DNA of 64,000 bases. It comes from a virus. A model generated the notes under the pieces. That model made no database searches. It was given only the letters and a program-made list of their open reading frames with translations, and was not told the DNA's origin. The stretch covers positions 50,497 through 114,496 of IMG/VR virus record IMGVR_UViG_3300029922_000024. One strand, written 5' to 3'. A program made the position numbers and the translations under genes. Positions within the stretch are counted from its first letter, which is position 1; each line of letters begins with the position of its first letter. Positions 1 to 8,135 of the stretch are shown piece by piece.

Positions 1-34
1 TGCCGCAATTGAAGAAATCGTAATTGAGGCTTGA
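1..34 (+). CDS. C-terminal end of an upstream gene (partial)
   Basis: The frame beginning at base 2 reads through ten codons (AAIEEIVIEA) to a TGA at 32-34. It is probably the tail of a gene that starts before the window. The stop lies inside the -35 box of the promoter for the protease gene that follows. Too little is visible to say what it encodes. Confidence 0.4.
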   Translation, partial: AAIEEIVIEA

Positions 35-59
35 TTTTAAACAAAATAGATGGTACTAT
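31..59 (+). promoter_or_regulatory. sigma70-like promoter, leaderless type
   Basis: TTGATT (31-36), a 17-base spacer, and TACTAT (54-59), with an extended -10 TGG just before it. Seven bases past the -10 is base 66, the A of the ATG of the protease gene, so the mRNA is predicted to have no 5' leader. No ribosome binding site is seen before that ATG. Confidence 0.65.
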
Positions 60-65
60 CTTAAT

Positions 66-839
66 ATGAGACTTACTCCTCTCCTTTTAACCCTACTGTT
101 TGGTCTAACGCAAAACGCGCATTCGGTAGGGTTATCTGGAAAATGTGTCAAGCGCCAAATACGGATAGCCGTAATCGATACGGGATTTGGCTATAGTGGA
201 ATCAAAAAAGACACAAAGCTTTGTGGTATAGGCCATACAGATTTCTCAAAGGATCATAATTTTATATATATGAGACCACTTAGTAATTTGATCCCCAAAG
301 ACACAGTTGGACATGGTACCAATATTGTTGGGATCATAGAGAATTACGCCAAAAAATCCAATGTAGATTATTGTATCGTGATCCTTAAATTCTATTCGAA
401 AGATCAAACCGATAAGCAAAATTTGAAAGCTAGCATCGCTGCAATACAATTCGCTACCGAACTTAAAGCGGATTTTATCAATTATTCAGGTGGAGGCCCA
501 TCAGAAAACGCAGAAGAAGGACGGGCAGTAAGGAAGTTTCTAGATCAGGGCGGAAAGTTCATTGCTGCGGCTGGTAATGATGGAGAAGAGATTGGAACGG
601 GAGATACAGACTTTTATCCAGCAATGTATGACAAACGAATAGTTGTTGTGGGTAATTTGGACAAGTATGGCGTAAGATCTAAAACATCTAATTACGGCAG
701 ATTTGTAAATAGATGGGAAATGGGCGAAGACGTTACGGGTTACGGGATCAAACTTTCTGGAACTTCGCAAGCAACGGCTGTAGCAACGGGCAAAATACTT
801 GCCGCTAGTGAAAATAAATGCACCTTAAAGAAGAAATAA
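66..839 (+). CDS. Secreted subtilisin-like (S8) serine protease
   Basis: The 257-residue product has the full catalytic triad of subtilases: Asp38 in AVIDTG, His83 in GHGTN and Ser234 in SGTSQA. An AAAGNDG block supplies the usual oxyanion Asn. The first 20 or so residues (MRLTPLLLTLLFGLTQ) form a Sec-type signal peptide, so the enzyme probably acts in the periplasm or outside the cell. An in-frame TTG at 24 would add 14 residues before the signal; I prefer ATG 66 because the promoter -10 sits exactly 6 bases upstream and the signal peptide then starts correctly. There is almost no room for a propeptide. The substrate is unknown; host-envelope or defence proteins are possibilities. The fold call is secure, the role is inference. 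Confidence 0.88.
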   Translation: MRLTPLLLTLLFGLTQNAHSVGLSGKCVKRQIRIAVIDTGFGYSGIKKDTKLCGIGHTDFSKDHNFIYMRPLSNLIPKDTVGHGTNIVGIIENYAKKSNVDYCIVILKFYSKDQTDKQNLKASIAAIQFATELKADFINYSGGGPSENAEEGRAVRKFLDQGGKFIAAAGNDGEEIGTGDTDFYPAMYDKRIVVVGNLDKYGVRSKTSNYGRFVNRWEMGEDVTGYGIKLSGTSQATAVATGKILAASENKCTLKKK

Positions 840-876
840 GTTGCATAAAAACAAAATAAGAGTAGGATAGATAAAG

Positions 877-1125
877 ATGGATTTCAAAGAAGACTTTAAG
901 TTAATAAAAAGTAAAGAGATCGATACCGATACCTTTCTTAAAATTAGTAAAAATTTGATGAGTGGAAGAATTTTCGTAGAATTTTCTTGTAAAAATCCAA
1001 ATCTCATGATACAAAAGAACTTTGAGGATTCATTATACGGGAAGAAATTGGCCGATACTTTCTCAAGAAGTATCAAGAACGCAGATCAAATCAGAAAACA
1101 TTTTGGAATAAAAACGGAGAAATAA
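877..1125 (+). CDS. Hypothetical protein, 82 aa
   Basis: A small charged protein rich in Lys and Phe with no motif I recognise. It starts at an ATG preceded by an A/G-rich stretch (AGTAGGATAGATAAAG). It ends two bases before the next gene, so the two are probably cotranscribed at the head of the replication block. Confidence 0.6.
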   Translation: MDFKEDFKLIKSKEIDTDTFLKISKNLMSGRIFVEFSCKNPNLMIQKNFEDSLYGKKLADTFSRSIKNADQIRKHFGIKTEK

Positions 1126-1127
1126 AT

Positions 1128-1901
1128 ATGTCACTAAGCACAATCCTTCAAGAAATTGAAAAAACATTACCGGTCGCAACACAAGATCTTACTTTGGGAA
1201 ATGAAAGTACTTTCCGTGGTAGACAAGGAATGAAACGAGCTGCCGTTGATCGTATTGAACAACTAAAGACAGATTACAAAAAGGCTCTTATCGAATCTAC
1301 ATTTTTTATTATTCTAACAGGTGCCAATCGCACTCTATTTAATGAAGTGGCTTCTAATCCCGATTTTGAATGCTTTTCGGTAGATCCAGACAGTTTTTAC
1401 GATGACTTATCGTCTCGTGTGGACGCCAAACTGTTTGGTCGTGAGTCTACCAAATACCTATTCAATATTGCAAATAATGCTCTCTACGATAAGGCCTTAG
1501 AAATTGGTGTAAGCAGGAATTCTATCATGGAAATCAAATTCGATGAAAGATACAATAGAGCAGTGAAAAACCATCAAGAATTAGCTAACCTATTAAAACT
1601 CGCAGTAAATGACCAAATTGGTTCGGAAATCGTTGGGTTAGATGCTCTCAGTTCAATTGTTGATAGGGCTCTAGCAAAAAAACATGCCGGGTCTATCACC
1701 CCAGTATTACTTAATACAGGAGATGAAAATTTCGCCCTAGATCTACAAAAAAATCTTACGCGATTAAAGACCAAAACCTTTATTGTGGTTGCTGGAAAGG
1801 CATCTAAAACTCTTCAAAATCTTCCTGGAGCGTTTGTTGTTAAAAATGTTACGGAAGAAAGTGTTGGCGAAACGCTTAAGTCTATTCGCAGTAAAATCTA
1901 A
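1128..1901 (+). CDS. Hypothetical protein, 257 aa, in replication block
   Basis: A soluble, mostly helical-looking protein with no signal or membrane segment and no catalytic motif that I recognise. A stretch near residues 60-66 (FIILTGAN) and another near 215-222 (TFIVVAGK) look like buried beta strands followed by a turn, as in alpha/beta folds, but there is no P-loop. It sits just upstream of the ssDNA-binding protein and UvsX, so a role in DNA replication or in the early takeover programme is plausible only by position. Confidence 0.7.
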   Translation: MSLSTILQEIEKTLPVATQDLTLGNESTFRGRQGMKRAAVDRIEQLKTDYKKALIESTFFIILTGANRTLFNEVASNPDFECFSVDPDSFYDDLSSRVDAKLFGRESTKYLFNIANNALYDKALEIGVSRNSIMEIKFDERYNRAVKNHQELANLLKLAVNDQIGSEIVGLDALSSIVDRALAKKHAGSITPVLLNTGDENFALDLQKNLTRLKTKTFIVVAGKASKTLQNLPGAFVVKNVTEESVGETLKSIRSKI

Positions 1902-1908
1902 GGGAAAT

Positions 1909-2085
1909 ATGGAAAACAATAATAGAGTTGATCTAGAGACACCGGTAATTACCGCACTAGCAGTGGCATCTAAAACACCATTCTTAACGGCCTTTAAAGC
2001 TACTTTAGGTATTGGTTTAGCAAGATTCCTGATGTTTTTTGGTGTAGTAACAACAATCGTTTTGGCAGTTAAAGTTTTAAAATAA
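1909..2085 (+). CDS. Small membrane protein, 58 aa
   Basis: Starts at ATG 1909, seven bases after the upstream stop with GGGAAA before it. The frame is open further upstream but that part overlaps the preceding gene in another frame. The polar N-terminus is followed by a hydrophobic span (residues about 25-57, ending FLMFFGVVTTIVLAVKVL) long enough for one or two membrane passes. No family recognised. It lies between a hypothetical gene and the ssDNA-binding protein. Confidence 0.55.
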   Translation: MENNNRVDLETPVITALAVASKTPFLTAFKATLGIGLARFLMFFGVVTTIVLAVKVLK

Positions 2086-2094
2086 GGAGAAAAT

Positions 2095-3147
2095 ATGGAA
2101 GCGACATTTGGAAAAAGAGATTATGCAAAGAAGAATTATTTTAGTCAAAAAGACGGAAATGTAATTTTTCGAATTATTAAGCCTTTAGAACAATACACGA
2201 AAGATACGCATGGATGGGCAAAATTTCACGCAGTAATATTTGGCTACAAGAACAGTGAAGGAAAACTACGTCCTTTTCAAAGCGCTCAAGTTAAACGTGA
2301 TGGGGTAGTATTGGTCGAATGTCCTGCAATGAAACGAATTGAGGAACTTACTGCAAAATTAAATAAGGCCAAAGAAGAAGGAAATGATGATTTGGTTGCT
2401 AAACTCAGTAAGATAGTGGGTTACGGTGGAAACTACAGTGTTGACAAAAATTTTCATATGAATGTTATTGATTTGCAAGGAAATATTGGAGTTTTAAAGC
2501 TCAGATCAAAAGCAAAACAGGCATTGGAGGATGAACTTATTAGGCTTGAACAAGAAGAAGGCGTCAATGCGCTTTCCGATGAAAACGGACGCTTTTTCGT
2601 ATTCAATCGTTCTGGATCTGGGAATACTACTTCTTTTAAAGTAAGTGTTTATAAAGAAAAAATTGATGTACCTAATGTAGGTCGCGTTGAACGAGATGTT
2701 ATTCATAAAATTACTCCAGAACTAAGAGCAAAAATCGACCGTGAAGCTCAAGATTTAAACAAAATTGCAGCAAAACTTACCGTTGAAGAAATTGCAAGAA
2801 TTGTTGCTTCAGCAGATATTGCTACGGGCAAGACCCCTGTTTGTGATGAACTGTTCGACAATCGCTGGAAAGCAGAACGGGAAGCTCGTGGAGGTTCAAA
2901 CAATCGTCGCCAAGAAAGTGCTCCGGCAGCTAGTGCTCAAACACAAGCTCCTGCTGCAGCAGCCTCTACACCGGCCCCTGCAACTCAAACTGCGGCTCCC
3001 ACTTTTACTGCACCTTCATATGCAGCCCCAGCTACACCTGCAGCGCAAGCCCCAGTTACGGCTACGACTCCAGCAGCCCCTACATTTGCTGCAGAACAAA
3101 GCCACGAAGACTGGTTAAAAGAAATCGGAATTGATCCAAATAGCTAA
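2095..3147 (+). CDS. Phage single-stranded DNA-binding protein (gp32-like role)
   Basis: The 350-residue protein has a folded N-terminal part of about 265 residues, then a low-complexity Ala/Pro/Thr/Gln linker (about 270-335), and ends in a short acidic tail (SHEDWLKEIGIDPNS). A folded OB-type core, flexible linker and acidic tip is the layout of phage and bacterial SSBs, where the tip recruits replication partners. Position supports it: the next genes are a UvsY-like protein and UvsX. It starts after a strong AAGGAGAAAAT. The core shows no motif I can align residue by residue, so the family call rests on architecture and neighbours. It would coat ssDNA at the fork and in recombination. Confidence 0.72.
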   Translation: MEATFGKRDYAKKNYFSQKDGNVIFRIIKPLEQYTKDTHGWAKFHAVIFGYKNSEGKLRPFQSAQVKRDGVVLVECPAMKRIEELTAKLNKAKEEGNDDLVAKLSKIVGYGGNYSVDKNFHMNVIDLQGNIGVLKLRSKAKQALEDELIRLEQEEGVNALSDENGRFFVFNRSGSGNTTSFKVSVYKEKIDVPNVGRVERDVIHKITPELRAKIDREAQDLNKIAAKLTVEEIARIVASADIATGKTPVCDELFDNRWKAEREARGGSNNRRQESAPAASAQTQAPAAAASTPAPATQTAAPTFTAPSYAAPATPAAQAPVTATTPAAPTFAAEQSHEDWLKEIGIDPNS

Positions 3148-3155
3148 GGAGACTT

Positions 3156-3542
3156 ATGGAATTAAATCCAGAAGTAGATCTGTCCGTAGATATTCATAAT
3201 CTAACTACAGAGTTTAGAAATTTGCCAGGGCTATTGTTTCGTTACTACCAATATAAAGCAAAAATTGAGGCGGTACGAGACAATGCCAAGGCTAGATTAA
3301 AAGAAACTAGAGCTGTAGTTTATAAGACCATAAAAAGCGATGTTTCCGTAAAACATAGCGAAAATAGTATGGAAGCCCAAATTGATTCTCATCCAGATGT
3401 TCTAAAGGCCCTAATGAACCTGGTTAAAGCCGAACATGATGCGACTACCTGGGCAGGTGCAGTAGATTCAATGAAAGCCAAAAAGGATTGTCTAATCCAG
3501 CTGGGCTCGGATCGTCGAAAAGAAATCATAGGTTCAAACTAG
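3156..3542 (+). CDS. Probable UvsY-like recombination mediator
   Basis: A 128-residue, all-helical protein lying between the ssDNA-binding protein and UvsX, with a GGAG before the ATG. Its C-terminal helix (AEHDATTWAGAVDSMKAKKD followed by LIQLGSDRRKEI) resembles the closing helix of UvsY-type proteins, which load the RecA-like recombinase onto SSB-coated DNA. The gene order SSB, mediator, recombinase supports the call. The similarity is short and could be shared by unrelated phage helical proteins. Confidence 0.5.
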   Translation: MELNPEVDLSVDIHNLTTEFRNLPGLLFRYYQYKAKIEAVRDNAKARLKETRAVVYKTIKSDVSVKHSENSMEAQIDSHPDVLKALMNLVKAEHDATTWAGAVDSMKAKKDCLIQLGSDRRKEIIGSN

Positions 3543-3550
3543 GAGAATAA

Positions 3551-4453
3551 ATGGCAAAGCAAGAAGTGTCTTTAGTAGACCGCATTCGTAATCGATTAAA
3601 CGAAGAGGCCGGTAAAGAATTAGTAAAGACTTATGGAGAAGATGATGAATTGCTCCAAGTCAAATCATGGATTACATTAAAGCCCTTCTTTAAAGAAGGT
3701 ACCGGTGGAGAAGGGTTTCCATGCGGGCACATTACTCAGATTATTGGAAAGACCGATAGCGGTAAAACCACTCTGGTAATGGAAGGAATGGTACAGTGCC
3801 AAAAAGATGGCGGTGTATGTTTCTTAATCGATTCAGAGCATAAATTCTCCATGAAACGTCTAGCTTTGATGGGCGGCAAACCCAAAGAAGTTCTGGTTAC
3901 TCCTTGCGAAAACCTAGAAGAGGCGTGGACCGCGATCGAGAAGATTTTGACTGAAGCTAAAACCCTTAGAGAAGAAGGTTTTACTGGACCTCTCATGATG
4001 GTATGGGACTCGGTTGCTGCTTCGGTACCGGAATCAATTATGGATTCGGAAGCTGGTGATCATCACGTTGCGGTTGAGGCCAAACTGAACAATAAGAACG
4101 TTCGTCGTCTACGTCAAGCTATTGGAGAAACTGGACTTGCTTGCGTATTTATTAATCACTACTATATGACCCAACCTAAAAATAAGTATGAACAGTCAGA
4201 ACTCATTATTAAAGGTGGAGAAGAATTAAGTTTCTTTTCTACACTTATCTTAATCACCAAAAAAGGTGCCAAAATTACTCGTACAATTAAGAACGAGGAA
4301 CAACAAATTGGTCGTACCACACGATATACAGTACACAAAGGCCATTTCCATGGTCGTACAATAGTAAAAGATGTATCGGTAGTCGATATCGGTATCTTGG
4401 ATACCCCAGAAGCTCTGGAAGCGTACAAGAAGTCTCTTCGTGGAGAATACTAA
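3551..4453 (+). CDS. uvsX: UvsX/RecA-like recombinase
   Basis: A 300-residue RecA-fold ATPase. The Walker A motif GKTDSGKTT lies at residues 66-74 and a Walker B-like strand (LMMVWDS) near 148. A Gln/Thr-rich segment follows the ATPase core. The protein is shorter than bacterial RecA (about 350) and lacks its C-terminal domain, as in phage UvsX proteins. It should form filaments on ssDNA with help from the two preceding genes and drive strand exchange and recombination-dependent replication. AGGAGAATAA precedes the ATG. The stop is directly followed by the next ATG. Confidence 0.9.
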   Translation: MAKQEVSLVDRIRNRLNEEAGKELVKTYGEDDELLQVKSWITLKPFFKEGTGGEGFPCGHITQIIGKTDSGKTTLVMEGMVQCQKDGGVCFLIDSEHKFSMKRLALMGGKPKEVLVTPCENLEEAWTAIEKILTEAKTLREEGFTGPLMMVWDSVAASVPESIMDSEAGDHHVAVEAKLNNKNVRRLRQAIGETGLACVFINHYYMTQPKNKYEQSELIIKGGEELSFFSTLILITKKGAKITRTIKNEEQQIGRTTRYTVHKGHFHGRTIVKDVSVVDIGILDTPEALEAYKKSLRGEY

Positions 4454-4741
4454 ATGAAATATTTGGCGCTATTTGCTTTAATGTCAGGATGCTCTCTAAT
4501 TAAAATTCAAGAGGCTCCTCAGCCAGAAAAGCATCGTTCTCAGATTATTACGGTAATGGAATATACCTGTGGTGGCGATTCAAAAGAATGTCAGGCAGAT
4601 TCTACAGTACGAATTTCAAGGGATAAAATTATTTTTTATACTGAGTTTTCAAAAACTTGCTATGTGCAACTAGCAGGTTACCAAACACTTCATGTATTAA
4701 AAATGACTTGTTCCGAATTTGATCAATTATTAAATCAATAA
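4454..4741 (+). CDS. Small putative lipoprotein, 95 aa
   Basis: The N-terminus MKYLALFALMSGC is a short lipoprotein signal with the cysteine at position 13 in an MSGC lipobox. The mature part is polar and has four further cysteines (two in CGGDSKEC), suggesting disulphides outside the cytoplasm. It begins on the base after the UvsX stop. Phage lipoproteins are often superinfection-exclusion or spanin proteins, but nothing here identifies which. It implies a host that processes lipoproteins. Confidence 0.6.
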   Translation: MKYLALFALMSGCSLIKIQEAPQPEKHRSQIITVMEYTCGGDSKECQADSTVRISRDKIIFYTEFSKTCYVQLAGYQTLHVLKMTCSEFDQLLNQ

Positions 4742-4742
4742 A

Positions 4743-4968
4743 TTCTCGAAAGAGAACGTAAGCGGAGTGGAAAGCTGTGGGGACCGGACTTGGTTGAAAT
4801 GACTACCAAGCCTAGCCTACTAGAGACACTCTCAGACAGCCAGACCTTTTACGGCGACGAGCAGAGCCATGATTGAAGAATCAGCGAAGTGACACTCGAC
4901 GTGCTGAAGCCATACTTAACTTGAGTATGCTAGAAAATAAGGTTGCCAGAGTCGCGTCTGGCCTTACG
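4743..4968 (+). ncRNA. Structured RNA, copy A of a three-copy family
   Basis: This 246-base gap has no ORF and folds into nested stems. A hairpin with a GAAA loop (TTCTC/GAGAA, 4743-4756) abuts the closing stem CGTAAG/CTTACG (4757-4762 with 4963-4968). Inside it, stem two is GAGTG/CACTC (4765-4769 with 4827-4831), flanked by GAAAGC and AGAGA. Stem three is GTGGG/CCTAC and stem four CTTGGT/ACCAAG. The 3' end has a hairpin GCCAGA/TCTGGC with loop GTCGCG. The same loop sequences and stem order recur at 55111-55311 and on the other strand at 62715-62877, with different but still complementary stem sequences. A weak TTGTTC-N17-TAAATC lies upstream. Not a known family to me. Confidence 0.7.
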
Positions 4969-4987
4969 CTAAAATTAGGAGTCCGCC

Positions 4988-5893
4988 ATGATACAGGTTG
5001 ATAGACCAGCACCAGAGAAACGCAAAATCAGTAGTAAAGACGATTTCGAATTATGTTACTTAAGACATCAGTATCTTCGTAAAGCTAAGGGCAATCCTAG
5101 TATTGAAGAGATGGCTCCTTACATGAAAATTGTTGAGAATCTCTCAAGAAAAACTTTCTTTACCTATTACAATCTGTTTAAAACCGTTGGGATGTATCTA
5201 GATGACGTAACAAGCATTGGCCAAGTTCATTTGGTTTCTTTTTTAAATCTATTTACATTAGAAAAAATGGAAGAGAAAAACGATGAATGGATTGAAAAAT
5301 GGCTGTTAAGACATGAAGGCAATCCTCCTGAACCTAAAGATTTCTTACAACAAAACAGGGCAAATTTTTCTATTTTTTATAAACAAAGAATGGAAGATCT
5401 AGTAAGGATTTGTAAGAAAAAATTAAGAAATATTAAGGGTCAGTCATCAGAGGAATATTTGGCTTTTACAGGCAATTCTGAACTTCCACGATATCCAACA
5501 AAATTAATTAAGAATTATGCGGATTATGGATTCAAAAAAATCGATTTTCCAACATTCAAATCAATTAGAAAAAAAGCGAATGTAAAAAACAGTGTAACAG
5601 CCTTTCAATTCGATGAGTCCTGGTACATATGTTTTCCAATACAACAAAGGGATCTACAAATTGAAGATTTAATCGTTTCTGATGTCAATCCTTATTGTAA
5701 TCTCTACAATAAACGCCCAGATCAGGTTTATAATGCCGATGAACTTCAAAAGTTCATGAATAGATTTGACAATAAGCCTAATGATAAAAAGGCGCTTATT
5801 TTGAAGAAATTCATTGCAAAAAATAGAAATAAGAGCGAATATAGAAAAGAAGTGTCTACAGCCAAAAAACTTCTAAAATCAATCGGGGCGTAA
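4988..5893 (+). CDS. Hypothetical replication-block protein, possible sigma-like region
   Basis: A 301-residue basic protein. A helical stretch near residues 45-90 (ENLSRKTFFTYYNLFKTVGM then a DD pair and IGQVHLVSFLNLF) is reminiscent of sigma-factor region 2, where an acidic DD/ED follows a helix bearing aromatics. The rest does not show a clear region 4. It follows structured RNA copy A, with AGGAG seven bases before the ATG, and is joined to the next gene by a one-base gap. A phage transcription factor is one option; a helicase loader is another, given the helicase two genes on. Neither is established. Confidence 0.65.
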   Translation: MIQVDRPAPEKRKISSKDDFELCYLRHQYLRKAKGNPSIEEMAPYMKIVENLSRKTFFTYYNLFKTVGMYLDDVTSIGQVHLVSFLNLFTLEKMEEKNDEWIEKWLLRHEGNPPEPKDFLQQNRANFSIFYKQRMEDLVRICKKKLRNIKGQSSEEYLAFTGNSELPRYPTKLIKNYADYGFKKIDFPTFKSIRKKANVKNSVTAFQFDESWYICFPIQQRDLQIEDLIVSDVNPYCNLYNKRPDQVYNADELQKFMNRFDNKPNDKKALILKKFIAKNRNKSEYRKEVSTAKKLLKSIGA

Positions 5894-5894
5894 C

Positions 5895-6449
5895 GTGGAA
5901 GACGAAAAATTCTCAATAGAAGATATAATGCTAGCATGGAAGGAAAAGTATGGAGTTAACCGTACTTCTGAACGTGGCAAGCAATATACAGAAGTTTCAA
6001 GAACTGATCGAGAAGAACATTTCCACTATCTCTATTCTACTCTAATAGCATACGGATATACCCCTAAAGAAATTATTAAACCCCATGTATGCTTTTTCCT
6101 TGCCGAACTGTGTTGGTCAGAGGAAATTCAAAAACTTTCAAAAACTATAGTCGAAAGAAAACGAAAAGAAGAAATTAAGACCTGGAAAGGCATTGTTTTA
6201 GAAAAACAGATTAATTTCAGTGAAAATGCTCCTCCCAAGAAAATAGAGAAGCTATCTCCATCACTTACGGGAGGGTACAGGAATCCAGAAGAAGATATCC
6301 CAGATTTGGAAGTAGCTCTTAAGCCAGTAAAATATATTGATGACGATCCAAAATACGATACATCTGATTTAGAGCCAATGCAAGTTAACGAAGATTTATT
6401 GGCAGAATTAAATGCTATCAAGACAACTTTTAGGAACAGCAATGAGTAA
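5895..6449 (+). CDS. Hypothetical protein, 184 aa, GTG start
   Basis: The start is a GTG one base after the preceding stop. The N-terminal half is helical and contains a conserved-looking EEHFHYLYSTLIAYGYTPKE stretch. The C-terminal half is acidic and Pro-rich, likely disordered. Its last eight bases overlap the start of the helicase gene (ATGAGTAA arrangement), implying translational coupling. A helicase-loading or helicase-associated role would fit the position but is not shown by any motif. Confidence 0.65.
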   Translation: MEDEKFSIEDIMLAWKEKYGVNRTSERGKQYTEVSRTDREEHFHYLYSTLIAYGYTPKEIIKPHVCFFLAELCWSEEIQKLSKTIVERKRKEEIKTWKGIVLEKQINFSENAPPKKIEKLSPSLTGGYRNPEEDIPDLEVALKPVKYIDDDPKYDTSDLEPMQVNEDLLAELNAIKTTFRNSNE

Positions 6450-7584
6450 AGAGTTAGACGATTTTGATAAAAAACTAGTAATGGATAAGGAAAACGATGA
6501 ACGCAAAAAGAACGTTCAGGCGAAAGCCCTTATTTTACAAGAACATAGAGTTGAACGAGATCTCAATATTTTACAGCAAAATAAAGAAGAACTCGAAAAA
6601 GGTAAGAATGTAGATTTTTCGCACCTATCCAAAGAATATGTTGAGGGATTGATAAGTTCTAGTAATGAGTATATTGAGGCTGCAAAAAAATCTATGTCAT
6701 TTATGAATGATAGTTTTAGAAAGATAGTCCCTTTTTTTAGAAAAAATCTTATTTTGATTGGAGCAGATACAGGAGACGGTAAATCAACAGCGGTAGCAAA
6801 TATTATTTACTCTACTGTTACCAATATCAATCCAGCTACAGGAAAGCCAGGAAGAGTCCTTGTTCTATCTAACGAGGAAGCCCCAGAAGACTTCTACAAT
6901 CGTATTACGGCAGTACATTTAGGGTTAAAGTACACCAATCACAATGAAATTACAGGCGAAGAAAAAGATCAGTACGCTAAATTCATTCCACTTTGGTGTA
7001 AGAATGACACCCTATCCATTATCGGAGATACTTATCAGGGAATCTCTGGATGGACAACAACTCTTGAAGGTATCGAGAGAATCTTTACGAGTTTACTCGA
7101 AAGCGGTAACCCTCCAGATGTAGTTATTCTTGATTATTACCAAAACGTAAAGGTATCTAGGAATAATACCGATTTAGATCAGTACAAAGTTCAGGCAATG
7201 TTTGCCGCATTTCTAGATAAAATGAAGTTAGTTTATCCAGGCCCGATTGTCGTAATGGCTCAAATGAAACGATTAGTTAACGAAGAAGATACTACCCCAT
7301 TCAACGTGCGATTAAAGGGAAGCAAAGAAATATGCGATAAGGCCACTTTCATTGCTGAAATTTCTCCAGAGCGTGCTTATTTGAGAAGTAAATGGAAAGT
7401 GTGGAAGAGCCGATTTAATGATTCTGTAGGCGAAACTATTTATGTAGGATATGAACGTGGTAAGTTCGTTAAATACGACGAAAAATTTCAATTAAGAGTG
7501 GCCAAAATAGTACAAGAAAATTTAGAGAAGAAATACAAAAGTGACATAGGCTTGCCTAAAAAAGACGAAAAGAGTGAAGAATAA
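6442..7584 (+). CDS. DnaB-like replicative helicase (SF4)
   Basis: A 380-residue RecA-fold helicase. Walker A is GADTGDGKST at residues 107-116. Walker B is VVILDYYQN near 233-241. A downstream VVMAQMKR matches the DnaB segment bearing the sensor Gln. The N-terminal 100 residues are charged helices rather than a full DnaB N-terminal domain, so the protein is shorter than DnaB (about 450-470). I start it at ATG 6442, which overlaps the stop of the preceding gene, rather than at an in-frame ATG 30 bases earlier. It should unwind DNA at the fork together with the AEP-type primase encoded three genes later. Confidence 0.85.
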   Translation: MSKELDDFDKKLVMDKENDERKKNVQAKALILQEHRVERDLNILQQNKEELEKGKNVDFSHLSKEYVEGLISSSNEYIEAAKKSMSFMNDSFRKIVPFFRKNLILIGADTGDGKSTAVANIIYSTVTNINPATGKPGRVLVLSNEEAPEDFYNRITAVHLGLKYTNHNEITGEEKDQYAKFIPLWCKNDTLSIIGDTYQGISGWTTTLEGIERIFTSLLESGNPPDVVILDYYQNVKVSRNNTDLDQYKVQAMFAAFLDKMKLVYPGPIVVMAQMKRLVNEEDTTPFNVRLKGSKEICDKATFIAEISPERAYLRSKWKVWKSRFNDSVGETIYVGYERGKFVKYDEKFQLRVAKIVQENLEKKYKSDIGLPKKDEKSEE

Positions 7585-7751
7585 TGTGTGTTGTGTGCGT
7601 GTTATGGGAAAAAGAGAAATTAACGAATAAAGAGGCATTGTCCGCTTTATTTGAAATGGTTGAAAACAAAGATGTAAGCGATCAACATATTGAAGAAGTT
7701 TACATTAAAATAAGTGAAAAAGAGGAGAAAGAAAATGGAATACAAGACTAG
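7584..7751 (+). CDS. Small hypothetical protein, 55 aa
   Basis: The ATG overlaps the last base of the helicase stop (TAATG). The frame reads MCVVCVLWEKEKLTNKEALS and continues, acidic and helical, to a TAG at 7749-7751 inside the next gene. Tight overlaps at both ends fit an operon gene. There is a CVVC pair at the N-terminus but not enough for a metal-binding fold. Function unknown. Confidence 0.5.
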   Translation: MCVVCVLWEKEKLTNKEALSALFEMVENKDVSDQHIEEVYIKISEKEEKENGIQD

Positions 7752-8133
7752 ACAGGAATTAAATGAATTGTCACTAAAAGCTTTTGGGGCATCTTCGCGT
7801 TGGCAGAAGTTTGTCAATAGGGGGGTACCACAACTTTACGAACGCGATCGTGAAGTGGTCTTGGCCGACCAAATGGGTAAATTAGGAAAGAAAGTATTTA
7901 CAGATCAAAAAGTTGTAATTCATCGTTTTACCGTTGAAGAAGTTAAAAAGCATATGATGCAAATATTGGAAGATAGACATACACGAGAAAAACTTCAGAA
8001 AGAAATTGCAGAACAACAAGCCTTAGAAGCAACACAGAAAGATTTAGAGGCAGCATCAAAAGATAGCGCTGGGCAGAAGTTAATAGTGGATCCAACTACA
8101 TTTACTGCTTTACAAGAATTAGCTAAAAAATAA
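7735..8133 (+). CDS. Hypothetical protein, 132 aa
   Basis: I place the start at ATG 7735 because AGAGGAGAAAG lies just before it; a GTG 21 bases upstream would put a Lys/Arg run in front. The first 80 residues look folded (SSRWQKFVNRGVPQLYER), the last 50 are a charged coiled-coil-like helix rich in Gln, Glu and Ala. It lies between helicase and primase. No family recognised. Confidence 0.65.
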   Translation: MEYKTRQELNELSLKAFGASSRWQKFVNRGVPQLYERDREVVLADQMGKLGKKVFTDQKVVIHRFTVEEVKKHMMQILEDRHTREKLQKEIAEQQALEATQKDLEAASKDSAGQKLIVDPTTFTALQELAKK

Positions 8134-8135
8134 GT

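Noticed and set aside
24-65. TTG start 14 codons upstream for the subtilase
   Set aside because: It would lie upstream of the predicted transcription start and put a polar stretch before the signal peptide.
1783-1908. Longer upstream start for the small membrane protein
   Set aside because: It lies inside the preceding gene in another frame and has no start signal; ATG 1909 has GGGAAA before it.
4743-4968. Possible RNase P RNA, because of GGAAAG near the 5' end and a closing stem
   Set aside because: The usual P4 partner and 3' conserved block are missing, and three copies occur.
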